Assembly: GCF_000718025.1 (NCBI RefSeq)
Contig: NZ_JODS01000044.1
Location: forward strand, 1-64,000
From: Kitasatospora purpeofusca
Lineage (GTDB): Bacteria > Actinomycetota > Actinomycetes > Streptomycetales > Streptomycetaceae
Length of the DNA: 64,000 nt
Reading direction: 5' to 3'
Below the pieces are notes generated by a model, which searched no databases, had not been told where the DNA came from, and was given only the letters and a program-made list of their open reading frames with translations. Below are positions 27,168 to 36,252 of the stretch, one piece after another; the first letter of the stretch is position 1, and each line of letters starts with the position of its first letter. The translations under genes and the position numbers were made by a program.

Positions 27168-28394
27168 TCAGTGGGTGACGGCGAGCGGGCCGGGGAGACC
27201 TCCGCGGCGGACGGCGAGGGCGTCGAGGGCTTCCTCGAGCGCGGCGGGCGGGATGTCCTCGAGGTCGTCGAGGAAGACCGCGGAGCCGATTCCGTCGGGC
27301 ACCACCAGGTGCAGGCGGCGCCCGCGGCGCTCCCATGAGGCCTGCAGCGCCCGTTGCATCAGCCCGGGCGTGCAGGTGCCCGGGTCGTACACCGGGAGGC
27401 CGAGACGGGAGATGAGACTGACGGTGCGTTCGCATTCCTCGGCGCTGATGAGACCGAGTACGCGGGCGAGTTCGCTGGAGATCGCCATGTCGATGGCCAC
27501 CGACTCGCCGTGGGCGATCCGGTAGTTGCCGGCCGTCTCGATCACCGGGCCGAAGGTGTGTCCGAAGTCGACCAGGCGGGCCAGGTCGTGCTCGCGCAGG
27601 TTCGGGCAGAGCTCTTCCATCATCAGCGCCATGGAGGTGCGCAGGACGTAGTCCTCGACGTCGCGTCCGCCGCTGTCTCCGGTCGTGAGCCAGGAGGGAA
27701 CCGGGCACGGCCGCTGGAAGACCTCCGGGTACTCCTCCAGCACGCGGAACAGCTGGGCGTCCTTGATGATCGCCATCTTCGCGATCTCCCCCAGACCGCA
27801 GCGGATCTGGCGGGCGGGCAGGGATCTCAGGAAGCGCGGGTCGTTGATCGACGCGTGTGCCGGGTGGTACGAGCCGAGCATGTTCTTCGTGCCGAGGGCG
27901 TTGACCCCGGTCTTGACGCCCACACCGACGTCCACCTGCCCCACCAGGGTGGTGTTGACCTTGATGTAGCGCACTCCGCGGCAGTAGACGGCCGCCGCGA
28001 AGCCCACCATGTCGCAGGTGACGCCGCCGCCGACCGCGATCATTACTCCGCGCCGGTCCAGTCCGGCGGCCTTGGCCTCGGCGCAGATCCTCTCGACCGA
28101 TTCCATGGTCTTCTGCGCCTCGCCGCCCTCGACGGCCACCACGGTCCAACTTCCCGGCGCGAGATGGGCCGTCAGGTAGCGGCGCACTTGGGCGCCGTAC
28201 AGGCGGCCCACGGTCGGGCCGAGGAAGACGACCGCTTGTCGTCCCTCGCAGTACTCGGCCAACAGTGGGTTGTCCGGGACGAGCACACCGTCGGTGATGT
28301 CGACACGGTATGAGGTCCCTTCCGGCGCGTGGAGTACGAAACCTTCGTCGTCGCCCCGTACTCCTGGCCCGGCCATCGCTGTCTGCTTCGCCAC
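27168..28394 (-). CDS. Sedoheptulose 7-phosphate cyclase (2-epi-5-epi-valiolone synthase type, AcbC-like)
   Basis: Cyclises sedoheptulose 7-phosphate to a C7-cyclitol, the committed step to acarbose, validamycin, salbostatin and cetoniacytone. It belongs to the 3-dehydroquinate synthase superfamily: NAD-binding GGEAQKTMESVERIC, the signature GGGVTCDMVGFAAAVYCRGV with VNTTLVGQVDVGVGVKTGVN right after, and zinc ligands around GLGEIAKMAI, DFGHTFGP and AHGESVA. The GTG at 28394 has GGGGAG upstream (408 residues); an ATG at 28376 is the alternative. The rest of the operon argues for 2-epi-5-epi-valiolone synthase over dehydroquinate synthase. The exact product (EEVS, EVS or another) depends on active-site residues I cannot rank reliably. 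Confidence 0.9.
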   Translation of the reverse strand: MAKQTAMAGPGVRGDDEGFVLHAPEGTSYRVDITDGVLVPDNPLLAEYCEGRQAVVFLGPTVGRLYGAQVRRYLTAHLAPGSWTVVAVEGGEAQKTMESVERICAEAKAAGLDRRGVMIAVGGGVTCDMVGFAAAVYCRGVRYIKVNTTLVGQVDVGVGVKTGVNALGTKNMLGSYHPAHASINDPRFLRSLPARQIRCGLGEIAKMAIIKDAQLFRVLEEYPEVFQRPCPVPSWLTTGDSGGRDVEDYVLRTSMALMMEELCPNLREHDLARLVDFGHTFGPVIETAGNYRIAHGESVAIDMAISSELARVLGLISAEECERTVSLISRLGLPVYDPGTCTPGLMQRALQASWERRGRRLHLVVPDGIGSAVFLDDLEDIPPAALEEALDALAVRRGGLPGPLAVTH

Positions 28395-28460
28395 AAGACT
28401 CCCCGGATAGGCCGGCCTGCTGCCGGACTTGCCGTCAACTGCGTGCAACGAGTGGAGAGT

Positions 28461-28520
28461 CAAACATTTGATCGGCAAACATGGCAAGGTCATTCAGAAA
28501 CTTGCAGCAAGGCCTTGCAG
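28461..28520. promoter_or_regulatory. Divergent operator region: CAAACATTTG palindrome and CTTGCAG repeats
   Basis: The 318-bp gap between the cyclase and alpha-glucosidase starts holds TCAAACATTTGA (28460-28471), a palindrome whose core is the inverse of CAAATGTTTG at 10.43 kb. It also holds two CTTGCAG direct repeats at 28501-28507 and 28514-28520, 13 bp apart. CTTGCAG repeats are the known sites of MalR/Reg1-type maltose regulators in Streptomyces amylase and maltose promoters. The LacI gene two kilobases away is the likely binder. Confidence 0.65.
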
Positions 28521-28712
28521 TGCTCTCGGGCCGGTGGAAGCATCGTGTGCGTGCATCACCCTCGCATCCTGGACAAGGGGGTGACGGCCTCGTACGGCGG
28601 ACACGCCCAGTCCGCGTGCCGGTCCGTGGCGCCGGAGCGGGTGCGGGAGTTCCGCCGGCCGCAGGCCGGCCTGATGTCCCGTCGCACCGACCGTCACCCG
28701 AGGAGCCATCCG

Positions 28713-30374
28713 ATGACCGCACCCACCACGGCGCCGGCACGCGCGCACACTCCCCCGGACTGGAGGCAGGACGCCGTCGTCTACCAGGTCTACCCGCGCA
28801 GTTTCGCGGACAGCGACGGCGACGGCTGCGGCGACCTGGCCGGGATCCGCAGCCGGCTCGGCTACCTGCGCGACCTGGGCGTCGACGCGCTGTGGATCTC
28901 GCCGTTCTACACCTCGCCCCAGGCCGACGGCGGCTACGACGTGGCCGACTACCGGGCCGTGGACCCGGCGTACGGCACCGTCGGTGACGCCGACGCGCTG
29001 ATCGCCGACGCCCACGCGCTCGGCCTGCGGGTCATCGTCGACATCGTCCCCAACCACTGCTCGGACCAGCACCCGTGGTTCCTGCAGGCCCTGCGCGAGG
29101 GAACGGCGTCGCCGCTGCGTTCCCGCTTCCACTTCCGCCCCGGCCGCGGCCCAGACGGCGAGGAGCCCCCCAACGACTGGGTCTCGCTGTTCGGCGGGCC
29201 GGCCTGGACGAGGACGACCGGCCCGGGCGGCACACCCGGCGAGTGGTACCTGCACCTCTTCTCGCCCCAGCAACCCGACTTCAACTGGGACTCGCCGGCC
29301 GTCCAGGACGAGTTCCGCGCCATCCTGCGGTTCTGGCTCGACCTGGGCGCGGACGGCTTCCGCGTCGACGTCGCCCACGGCCTGGTCAAGGCCCCCGGCC
29401 TGCCCGACCTCGGCCGACACGAACAACTCGGCCTGCTCGGCGAGAAGCTGGTCCCCTACTTCGACCAGGACGGCGTGCACGAGATCTACCGCTCGTGGCG
29501 CTCGCTGCTCGAGGAGTACCCGGGGCAGCGCATCGCCGTGGCGGAGGCCTGGGCCAAGTCCTTCGAACGCACCGCCCGCTACGTTCGGCCCGACGAACTC
29601 CACCAGGCCTTCAACTTCAAATTCCTGAACGCCCCCTGGGACGCCACCAGGCTGCGCGAACTGATCACCACCTCACTGGCGGCCATGCACGCCGTGGACG
29701 CCCCCACCACCTGGACACTCTCCAACCACGACGTCGTACGGCACGCCAGCCGGTACGCCGAGGGCGACCCCGCCCGCGGACTGCGCCGGGCCCGGGCCGC
29801 CGCACTGCTGATGCTCGCCCTGCCCGGATCCGCCTACCTCTACCAGGGCGAGGAACTCGGCCTCCCCGAGGTCACCGACATCCCCGACGACATGCGTCAC
29901 GACCCGGCGTTCCGCCGCTCCGACGGCGGCAACGGCCTGCGCGACGGCTGCCGGGTGCCGCTCCCCTGGTCCGGCCGAACAGCCCCGTACGGCTTCGGCC
30001 CCCTGCCAGGCGGGCCCACCTGGCTGCCGCAGCCGGACCAGTGGGCCGACCTCAGCGTCGAGGCCCAGAACGGCGACCCGCGATCCGTCCTGGAGCTGTA
30101 CCGCAGCGCACTGCGCATCCGCCGCACCGATCCCGCGCTGGGAGCCGGCCGCTCCGTCGAGTGGCTCGACCTCGCCCCCGGAATACTCGCGTTCCGCCGT
30201 GACAGCGAGCAGGGCGCGCTGGTCTGCACCGTCAACACCACGGGCGAACCGGTCACCGTCCCGACCGGCGGGCTCGGCACCCTCCTGCTGACCTCTGCAG
30301 GACCACAAAGCTGCCGGGAAGACGCCACTGCTCTTCTCCAGGCCGACAGCACCAGCTGGTGGCGCACCGACTGA
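28713..30374 (+). CDS. Alpha-glucosidase (GH13, oligo-1,6/alpha-1,4-glucosidase type)
   Basis: Cytoplasmic exo-acting glucosidase of 553 residues without a signal peptide. The ATG at 28713 follows AGGAG by 7 nt. Conserved GH13 regions: DIVPNHCSDQHPWF, GFRVDVAHGLVK (nucleophile Asp219), AVAEAWAK (acid/base Glu278) and LSNHDVVRHAS (Asp340). The N-terminal WRQDAVVYQVYPRSFADSDG is typical of maltose- and oligosaccharide-hydrolysing enzymes. It is transcribed away from the cyclase operon from the shared operator region. It would release glucose from maltodextrins taken into the cell. An inhibitor-tolerant variant would make sense here but cannot be read from the sequence. Confidence 0.93.
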   Translation: MTAPTTAPARAHTPPDWRQDAVVYQVYPRSFADSDGDGCGDLAGIRSRLGYLRDLGVDALWISPFYTSPQADGGYDVADYRAVDPAYGTVGDADALIADAHALGLRVIVDIVPNHCSDQHPWFLQALREGTASPLRSRFHFRPGRGPDGEEPPNDWVSLFGGPAWTRTTGPGGTPGEWYLHLFSPQQPDFNWDSPAVQDEFRAILRFWLDLGADGFRVDVAHGLVKAPGLPDLGRHEQLGLLGEKLVPYFDQDGVHEIYRSWRSLLEEYPGQRIAVAEAWAKSFERTARYVRPDELHQAFNFKFLNAPWDATRLRELITTSLAAMHAVDAPTTWTLSNHDVVRHASRYAEGDPARGLRRARAAALLMLALPGSAYLYQGEELGLPEVTDIPDDMRHDPAFRRSDGGNGLRDGCRVPLPWSGRTAPYGFGPLPGGPTWLPQPDQWADLSVEAQNGDPRSVLELYRSALRIRRTDPALGAGRSVEWLDLAPGILAFRRDSEQGALVCTVNTTGEPVTVPTGGLGTLLLTSAGPQSCREDATALLQADSTSWWRTD

Positions 30375-30403
30375 CCCCGCGCCGCACGCACCGGGACCAG
30401 GCA

Positions 30404-30437
30404 GGCCGGTCGGGGCGCCACGGCGCCCCGACCGGCC
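30404..30437. terminator. Bidirectional terminator (16-bp stem)
   Basis: Perfect 16-bp arms (30404-30419 and 30422-30437) around AC, lying between the convergent alpha-glucosidase and LacI genes. Confidence 0.85.
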
Positions 30438-30480
30438 GCACATCACCCGACCGAACAGTGCAGCACGGGGAGGCTGCGGA

Positions 30481-31506
30481 TCAGTCCCGCCGACGGGGCT
30501 TCGCGGTGGATCCGCGCACCACCAGCTCCGGCTGGAACACGAACTCCCCCCGCTGGGCCTGACCGCCCGCAACCTCCTCGAGGAGGGCCTCCACCGCTGC
30601 CGTCGCCATGGCCTCTACCGGCTGGCGGACCGTGGTCAGCGGCGGCTCCGTGAAGGCGATCAGCGGCGAGTCGTCGAAGCCGACCACCGAGACGTCGCGC
30701 GGCACCGCCAGACCCCGCCGACGAACAGCACGGATCGCACCGAGTGCCATCAGGTCGCTGCCACAGGCGATCGCCGTACACCCCTTGTCGAGCAGGACAT
30801 CGGCGGCCGCGTGCCCTCCCTCGACGCTGAACAACGTGTGATGCACGAAGTTGGCAGCCTCCTCCTCGCTCACCCCCGTGAGGCTGTGCACCGCCGCGAC
30901 GAAACCCTCGATCTTGCGGACCGCGGGAACGAAACGCTTCTGCCCTATCGCGAGACCGATCCGCTCGTGGCCGAGATCGACCAGATGCTGAACCGCCATC
31001 CACATCGCGGCCCGGTCGTCCGGCGAGATGAACGGCGCGTCGATCCTCTCGCTGTACCCGTTGATCAGCACGAACGGCACCCCACGACCGGCCAGCCGAC
31101 CGTACCGCCCGTGGTCCGCGCTTGTGTCCGCATGCAGGCCGGACACGAAGACGATGCCCGACACGCCCCGGTCGACCAGCATTTCCACCAGCTCGTCCTC
31201 GGTGGGACCACCCGGGGTCTGGGTGCACAGCACCGGCGTGAAGCCGTGCCGGCTCAGCGCCTGCTCGATCACCTGCGACAGCGCCGGGAAGATCGGGTTG
31301 CTCAGCTCCGGGGTGATCAATCCGATCAGGCCTGCACTACGCCGACGCAGCCGCACCGGTCGCTCGTAGCCGAGCACGTCGAGCGCTGCCAGCACCGCCT
31401 GCCGAGTGGCGTCGGCAACGATCGCCTTGCCGTTGAGCACACGTGAAACGGTGGCCTCGCTCACCCCCGCCTGAGCCGCGATGTCCGCGAGCCGCACCGA
31501 TTTCAT
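30481..31506 (-). CDS. LacI-family transcriptional regulator (MalR/Reg1-like)
   Basis: 341 residues. The helix-turn-helix VRLADIAAQAGVSEATVSRV with the hinge helix motif LNGKAIVADATRQAVLAAL is at the N-terminus (residues 4-45). The periplasmic-binding-protein-like sensor follows, with GLITPELSNPIFPALSQVIE and FDDSPLIAFTEPPLTTVRQP. The gene starts at ATG 31506. It flanks an alpha-glucosidase gene and the cyclitol operon. Operators of MalR type (CTTGCAG) and shared palindromes lie in both cluster promoters. It is probably a maltose/maltodextrin-responsive repressor of these promoters, though its ligand is not known. Confidence 0.9.
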   Translation of the reverse strand: MKSVRLADIAAQAGVSEATVSRVLNGKAIVADATRQAVLAALDVLGYERPVRLRRRSAGLIGLITPELSNPIFPALSQVIEQALSRHGFTPVLCTQTPGGPTEDELVEMLVDRGVSGIVFVSGLHADTSADHGRYGRLAGRGVPFVLINGYSERIDAPFISPDDRAAMWMAVQHLVDLGHERIGLAIGQKRFVPAVRKIEGFVAAVHSLTGVSEEEAANFVHHTLFSVEGGHAAADVLLDKGCTAIACGSDLMALGAIRAVRRRGLAVPRDVSVVGFDDSPLIAFTEPPLTTVRQPVEAMATAAVEALLEEVAGGQAQRGEFVFQPELVVRGSTAKPRRRD

Positions 31507-32131
31507 AACCACCGAGGGTATTGCATCCACACAGTCCTCACCGGCCGCTTCCCTCTGCGCTTCCTGCGGTGATGCCTTGGTGTTCGGCCGCGCCGACCTC
31601 ACCGCCACCGCCGGTGGGAACACCCACCACCAGACGTACTGGAACCTGGTCGACGCCATCCACCGGTACACCTACGGTGTCGTGACCGGTGTGGACAACG
31701 TCACCGGGACCACCACCGAACGCGGCACCCGGTCCAGGCCCGCGTCCCGGCCAGCGACAGCGTCCACCTCCCGTCCGCCTCTGGGCGAACGACCTCTGTG
31801 TCGCGGGCTTCTGCTCGCCGCGGACCGGAAGCCGCTGGACGTTCAGGACCGGATCGAGGAGTTCCCGGGCGCACCGGGCGCCTCCGTGCCCCAGAAGCGC
31901 CGGATCGCCAGCAGAGCAGGAAGGCAGCCTCGATCGGGGTGCGCGGGGCTCGGGTCGACGCCCTGCACTCTGACGGGGACACCGACTTCGCCGAGTTCGC
32001 CCGTGCCACCCGACGTCGCCACCGCTCTCTGCGGTGCCGGCACGGTCACCCGCGTGCGCGCCGCCCAGAGCTCCGTCGGCCTCTCGTCAGGCACCCCGGC
32101 GGCCGGTGACCTGCGAGTGTGATCGGGCGGA
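31507..32131. other. Degenerate region, possible gene remnant
   Basis: No intact gene. A stretch around 31575-31730 on the plus strand reads FGRADLTATAGGNTHHQTYW followed by NLVDAIHRYTYGVVTG, which has coding-like composition but no recognised family, ribosome site or continuation. The remainder has only short frames. Confidence 0.4.
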
Positions 32132-32155
32132 GCGGCCCGGTCCGAAACGGGCCGC
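32132..32155. terminator. Terminator-like hairpin after the Ser/Thr kinase
   Basis: GCGGCCCG (32132-32139) pairs with CGGGCCGC (32148-32155), 8-nt loop, about 90 bp past the kinase stop on the minus strand. Confidence 0.6.
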
Positions 32156-32242
32156 GCACTACCCGACACCAGCAGCGCGCGAGGCCGAGCGGGCGTCGCC
32201 GCTCCACCTTCTGCCCGACGGACCGTCGAGGGTCTCCCCGGG

Positions 32243-33796
32243 TCATTGACGAGTGAGGATCCCTGTGCCGCTCGCGGCGTCCCAGCGGAGATGGTCGTCG
32301 TCGATGCGGGTGAGCCTTTGTCCGCCGATGCTGACGCAGCCGCCCTCGGGAATGCTCTCCGTCACTACGGTGTCGAGTTCGATGGCGGATTCCCCGGCGG
32401 ACACAAGCGTCCCGGTGCCGCGGCACTTGGTGTCGGAGCTGATCGTTCTTGTGACCACCACGGTGCTTCCGATGTGGCCCTGTGCGATCGTCATGAGCCG
32501 CTCCTGGTCGCCGGTGATGGTGCCTCGCCATGCCCCCAGGAATGCCGGCGGAACGACTCCAGCGGGAGTGGGCTCAGGCGTCGCCGCCGGCGTGGCGGGT
32601 CCGGAGGTGGACTGCTGGGGAGCGGGCTCCGCGGAGGGCTGGTCCTCACCGAGCCCGGGAACGATGATCGTCAGGACGACCGCGAGCAGGGCAACCGCCA
32701 GTACCGAGCCGGTCAGCAGCGCCGGGCGTCGGGCCCGACCCGCCCGGGAAACCGGATCCACCCCGACGGTGCCGCGGACCGGAGCACGCGAGCTCTGCGG
32801 TGGCGCCGATGGCGGCGTAGCCCCGGTCACCGTCGCGGCGTCGTGGAGGGGAACGGCGGTGGGGGTCTGCGAAACCGGTGGGGCCGGGGGCTTCGGGGTT
32901 TCCAGGTCGAGGGCGCGGGTCACCCGCCGTGCCACCGAGGAGGTCAGGGCCGCAGGAAGCCACTCCGCGTGCCCCGGTGCTGCCATGGACCGGATCGCCG
33001 GTGCCTCTCCGAGCTCCACCAGGGTCGGTCGCTCCGCAGGAGATTTGGCCAGGCAGGCCGCCACCAAAGACAGCAGCGATCCCGGCAGGCCTGTCAGGTC
33101 GGCTTCTTCGGAGACGACCCTGAGCAGTACGGCCGGTACGCCGCTGTCGGTGGCACTGCCGAAGGGCGCTCTGCCAGTGCCGGCGAATGCCAGGACGCAG
33201 CCCATGCTGAACACGTCACTCGGCGAGGCCGCTTCGAGTCCCCGCGCCTGCTCGGGAGACATGAATCCGGGCGAACCCACTATCGCTCCGGCCCGGGTGA
33301 CCACGCTGGAGTCGGCGGCCCGGACGATGCCGAAGTCGATCACTGTCGGTCCGTCGAGGGTGAGCATCACGTTGGACGGCTTGAGGTCCCGGTGGACCAG
33401 GCCCGCCGCATGGATGTCGCGGAGGGCGTGGACGAGCCCGTGGGCTATGCGGAGCACTGCCCGTTCCGGCAGAGGGCCGGCCGTCTCCACTGCCTCCGTG
33501 AGGGTGAGACCCGGCACGAAGCTGGTGGCCACCCAGGGGCGGGGAGACTCGGTGTCGGCTGCGAGTACCGATGCCGTCCAGGGGCTGGCCACTTTTCGGG
33601 TCGCGGCCACTTCGAGCCGGAAACGGCGGCGGAACTCCGGATCGCGGGCCAACTCCGGCTGGACGAGCTTGACTGCCGCCGTCCTGCCCTGGGGCGATCG
33701 ACCGAGGAACACCTCGCCCATGCCGCCGCTGCCCAACCTGGCCACAAGGACGAAGTCCCCCGCATGCCTCGGATCTTCGCCACGCAGTGCATCCAT
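32243..33796 (-). CDS. Membrane Ser/Thr protein kinase
   Basis: PknB-type kinase of 517 residues. The ATG at 33796 follows GGGGAG by 8 nt. The N-terminal kinase domain carries the P-loop ARLGSGGMGEVFLG, the VAIK-like Lys in AAVKLV, HRDLKPSNVML, DFGIVRAAD and GSPGFMSPEQARG. A Pro/Thr-rich linker and one membrane helix (LTGSVLAVALLAVVLTIIVP) near residue 370 follow. The roughly 90-residue extracellular domain after that reads WRGTITGDQERLMTIAQG and ends at GILTRQ; it has two Cys and resembles no PASTA or other sensor I know. The gene stands alone. Substrates are unknown. Confidence 0.92.
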   Translation of the reverse strand: MDALRGEDPRHAGDFVLVARLGSGGMGEVFLGRSPQGRTAAVKLVQPELARDPEFRRRFRLEVAATRKVASPWTASVLAADTESPRPWVATSFVPGLTLTEAVETAGPLPERAVLRIAHGLVHALRDIHAAGLVHRDLKPSNVMLTLDGPTVIDFGIVRAADSSVVTRAGAIVGSPGFMSPEQARGLEAASPSDVFSMGCVLAFAGTGRAPFGSATDSGVPAVLLRVVSEEADLTGLPGSLLSLVAACLAKSPAERPTLVELGEAPAIRSMAAPGHAEWLPAALTSSVARRVTRALDLETPKPPAPPVSQTPTAVPLHDAATVTGATPPSAPPQSSRAPVRGTVGVDPVSRAGRARRPALLTGSVLAVALLAVVLTIIVPGLGEDQPSAEPAPQQSTSGPATPAATPEPTPAGVVPPAFLGAWRGTITGDQERLMTIAQGHIGSTVVVTRTISSDTKCRGTGTLVSAGESAIELDTVVTESIPEGGCVSIGGQRLTRIDDDHLRWDAASGTGILTRQ

Positions 33797-33835
33797 CGGC
33801 TTGACTCCCCAGGTCAAAAGGAAAAGCAGGCTTTT

Positions 33836-33852
33836 ACCTGTCGTGCACAGGT
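33836..33852. promoter_or_regulatory. Inverted repeat upstream of the Ser/Thr kinase
   Basis: ACCTGT and ACAGGT (33836-33841 and 33847-33852) are separated by 5 bp, about 40 bp before the kinase start. It is a possible operator or 5' UTR structure. There is no supporting promoter. Confidence 0.3.
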
Positions 33853-34299
33853 GCAGCGGGGGCCCCGGAACCGGAGGCTCGCGCCCCGCCCAGCTCACCT
33901 GTGACCGCGCCTTCGATGCAGCGAGTTGAGCAGGGTACCTGTACGGGCCGGTTGTTGATGCTGTACCGGTTCAGCATCGGACACCGGCTCCGGCAGAACA
34001 AGGCCCCCCTGCCGGCAGCTGAAACCGCTGCTCGACGCCCACGCCGGCCAACTCGCCCCCGCACCGACTCCGTCCGCCCGATTCGGCCGACCAACCACTC
34101 CCTCGCCGACTGGAGTGCCCGGTCACAGGTGCCTGCGACGAGCGCTCCACTTGGTGAGTCAGGCGTTGGCCGGCTACGGGCGAGGGCTGCTTCTCCGACT
34201 CCGTGGCGCGAGAAATCCCGAGCCCGGTCCGGATGCCCCGGTCGACCTGTCGGTTCCGAGCACCCCAACTGCCGGTACCCGCGGACGAAGTGCCCTCCT
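33853..34299. other. No recognisable gene
   Basis: Several short frames on both strands, none with family motifs or a ribosome site. The region lies between the kinase promoter and the first collagen-like remnant and looks like decayed coding DNA. Confidence 0.45.
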
Positions 34300-34422
34300 C
34301 TTTTCGCCGAGAAGGACTTCGCCCGCACCGGGGCTGCCCGCCGTGCCCCTGGCACCGGCGGCACCCCCGCCGCACGCCGTTCCGGGATTGCCGGCCGGCA
34401 CCGTGCCCGCTCCAAAGGCGTC
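34300..34422 (-). pseudogene. Collagen-like glycine-rich protein fragment
   Basis: A 41-residue minus-strand stretch (DAFGAGTVPAGNPGTACGGG, then ARGTAGSPGAGEV) matches the middle of the intact glycine-rich protein encoded at 36253-37044 (AFGACFGAGKVLAGNPGTAG...GTAGIPGAGEL). Neither end continues the similarity. It is a remnant of a third family member. Confidence 0.55.
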
Positions 34423-34504
34423 GTGCCGACCAGCAACGGGTCGAGGACCCAGGGGTGCCGGTGCCGCATCAGGCAACGTTCGCCCCGGTGACGACGTCGC
34501 GTAG

Positions 34505-35026
34505 GCGCTCAGCGGTGGCTCGGCACTTCGTGCGCCCAACTGCCCTGAACGGGTCTGTCGGTGTGGCGGCAGAGGTGGGGGCGGCGGGGGCGGCGGAGCC
34601 GGCGGCACCGGTGCCGGGGGTGGGGGTGGCGCCGGGGCCGCCGCCGACACGGACTATTGCTCCGGAACAGGCACCGCATTGGCCGGGAATCCCGGAACCG
34701 CGGGCCAGTCCGGTGCGGCTGGCAGCAACGGCGTGACCGGCGGCCAGGGCGCGCCGGGCATCCCCGGTTCGGGCAAGCTCGGCGGTTCGGGCGGCGCCGG
34801 CGGGACGGGCGCTGCCGGGGCAACTCCTCCGGCGACCACCACCGCCCCGCCTGCCGGTACCGGCGTCGGCGGCAGCGGCGGCACCGGCGGCGCCGGCGGT
34901 GGGGGAGGAAACGGCGGCGCCCCGAGCCCCAACCCGAGCGCACAGCGGGGCAGCGCCGGATCCGGCGGCCAAACCGGCCTTCAGGGCAGCCCCGGCGGCC
35001 CCGGCTACGTCCTGATCACCTGGTAA
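34505..35026 (+). pseudogene. Collagen-like glycine-rich protein, N-terminus lost
   Basis: The open frame runs from a stop at 34502 to 35026 and has no ATG or GTG start, only a TTG at 34679. It reads CGGRGGGGGGGGAGG, DYCSGTGTALAGNPGTAGQS and ends GSPGGPGYVLITW. The last 110 residues closely match the protein of 36253-37044, including the closing GGPGYVLI-W. It probably lost its first half. The family is glycine-rich with Gly-X-X repeats and a conserved aromatic C-terminus. Confidence 0.6.
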
Positions 35027-35039
35027 CAGCACCCACAAC

Positions 35040-35300
35040 CTTCTCGTCCTGGGCGGCCTCGGCGATCAGGCCTTCGAGCAGGGCGCTGAACACTCCGGCG
35101 TCCCGCCAGACCCGAAACCGGCCGAAGACCGAGGCCCAGGGGCCGAACTCGTCAGGAATCTCCCGCCACTGGGCGCTGGAACGGAGCCGCCAGATCACTG
35201 CCTCGAATTGGTCGCGAAGCCGTCCGGGGTAGGCCCGAACCTCCCGATCGGCAGGTAGCGCCCGATCAAACTCCGCTGATCGTCGATGAGTTGCTACGCG
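35040..35300 (-). mobile_element. IS5-family transposase N-terminal fragment
   Basis: The minus strand reads LIDDQRSLIGRYLPIGRFG, then FEAVIWRLRSSAQWREIPDE and FGPWASVFGRFRVWRDAGVF with SALLEGLIAEA after it. This is the DUF4096 N-terminal domain of IS5/IS1647-like transposases. One frameshift separates the first piece. The catalytic DDE part is absent. It abuts the end of the collagen-like remnant. Confidence 0.75.
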
Positions 35301-35378
35301 TCACAGCCAACATTCCTATCGGGTTCTGCCCCGGCGCAGGGGCAGAACCCGAAGGTTGATCACAACATCACACAGGCC

Positions 35379-35924
35379 CTAGATGTCGGTGAAGGTCCAG
35401 GTGGCGGTGCCGGTGGTCTGGGTGAGGCCGGGGGCGGAGAAGCAGGCGGTGACGTTGGTGTTGGGCTCGACGTCGGTGTTGTTCAGGTTGGCACCGCTGT
35501 AGCGGCCGGCGGTGATCGGACCGTCGTAGGTGCCCACCAACTGCCCGGCGGAGTTGGTGGCGACGGTGGAGGACCATGACCAGGTCGAGGTGGTGCCGTC
35601 GTTCCAGGTGAGGACCTCGGTTCCGCTGCCCGCCTGGATCGGGGAGACGCACGAGGCGGTGTAGTGGCCGGTGAAGGAGGCGGTGAAGGAGTTCAGGCCG
35701 CTGATCCTGCCGACGCCGGTACAGCTGTGGCCCTCGTCCGTGCCGTAGGTGTCGACGGTCTGGGAGAACGTCCGCAGCCCCGGGTCGTAGTTGGTGGTGT
35801 CACTGCCCACGCACACCACCGCGACCAGAGTGGTGGTGCGGGCCGGGGCGGCCGCGGACGGCACGGCCGCGGCCGCCAGCAGGAGGGCGGCGGCGGACAA
35901 GGTGGTGAGGATCGGCTTGCGCAT
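35379..35924 (-). CDS. Small secreted protein, unknown family
   Basis: 181 residues. The N-terminus is a clear Sec signal peptide (MRKPILTTLSAAALLLAAAA, then cleavage near PSAAA-PAR). The mature part has four Cys and is rich in Thr/Ser/Gly with an alternating pattern suggesting a beta-sandwich (FTASFTGHYTASC, TWSWSSTVATNSAGQL). The closing GTATWTFTDI is complete. I do not recognise its function. A fragment similar to its TFSQTVDTYGTDE segment lies at 37.3 kb, so it was once duplicated here. The 328 bp between its start and the next gene show only its promoter region. Confidence 0.75.
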   Translation of the reverse strand: MRKPILTTLSAAALLLAAAAVPSAAAPARTTTLVAVVCVGSDTTNYDPGLRTFSQTVDTYGTDEGHSCTGVGRISGLNSFTASFTGHYTASCVSPIQAGSGTEVLTWNDGTTSTWSWSSTVATNSAGQLVGTYDGPITAGRYSGANLNNTDVEPNTNVTACFSAPGLTQTTGTATWTFTDI

Positions 35925-36252
35925 GGCTGTCCCGCTTTCGTCACAGGGGATCGGCCGGGCCACGGCCTGCGGCGGTGGCCCTACCAGTGCACGATCACTG
36001 CCACCATAGGAGGCCGGCGCAGGGGGAGGTAACGGCTTGCGGCCCGGGCGCACGCGGCATTCCACCGGCGCACCACGAACCGGGTCCGATCGGCAACGCC
36101 ACGGATGCGATGCCTCCGCGCCCCGCAGAGCCCGACGGGATCATGCCCGCGAGGTCCCCTCGACCGCGCGGGCCTCACCCGGGTTGGGTTCCGCACGCCT
36201 GCGTGGTGGCTTTCGCCGTTGGGTGTTGCGTGCGCGAGCGGCCGGGGTGCTG

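Noticed and set aside
27168..28394. 3-dehydroquinate synthase (aroB) for shikimate biosynthesis
   Set aside because: No aroK/aroC neighbours, and the operon holds acarbose-type cyclitol genes. The GGGVTCDMVGFAAAVYCRG signature is that of sedoheptulose-phosphate cyclases.
30561..31671. Longer start for the LacI gene at 31671
   Set aside because: The extra 55 residues are Trp/Cys-rich and unlike the family; the HTH begins right after the ATG at 31506.
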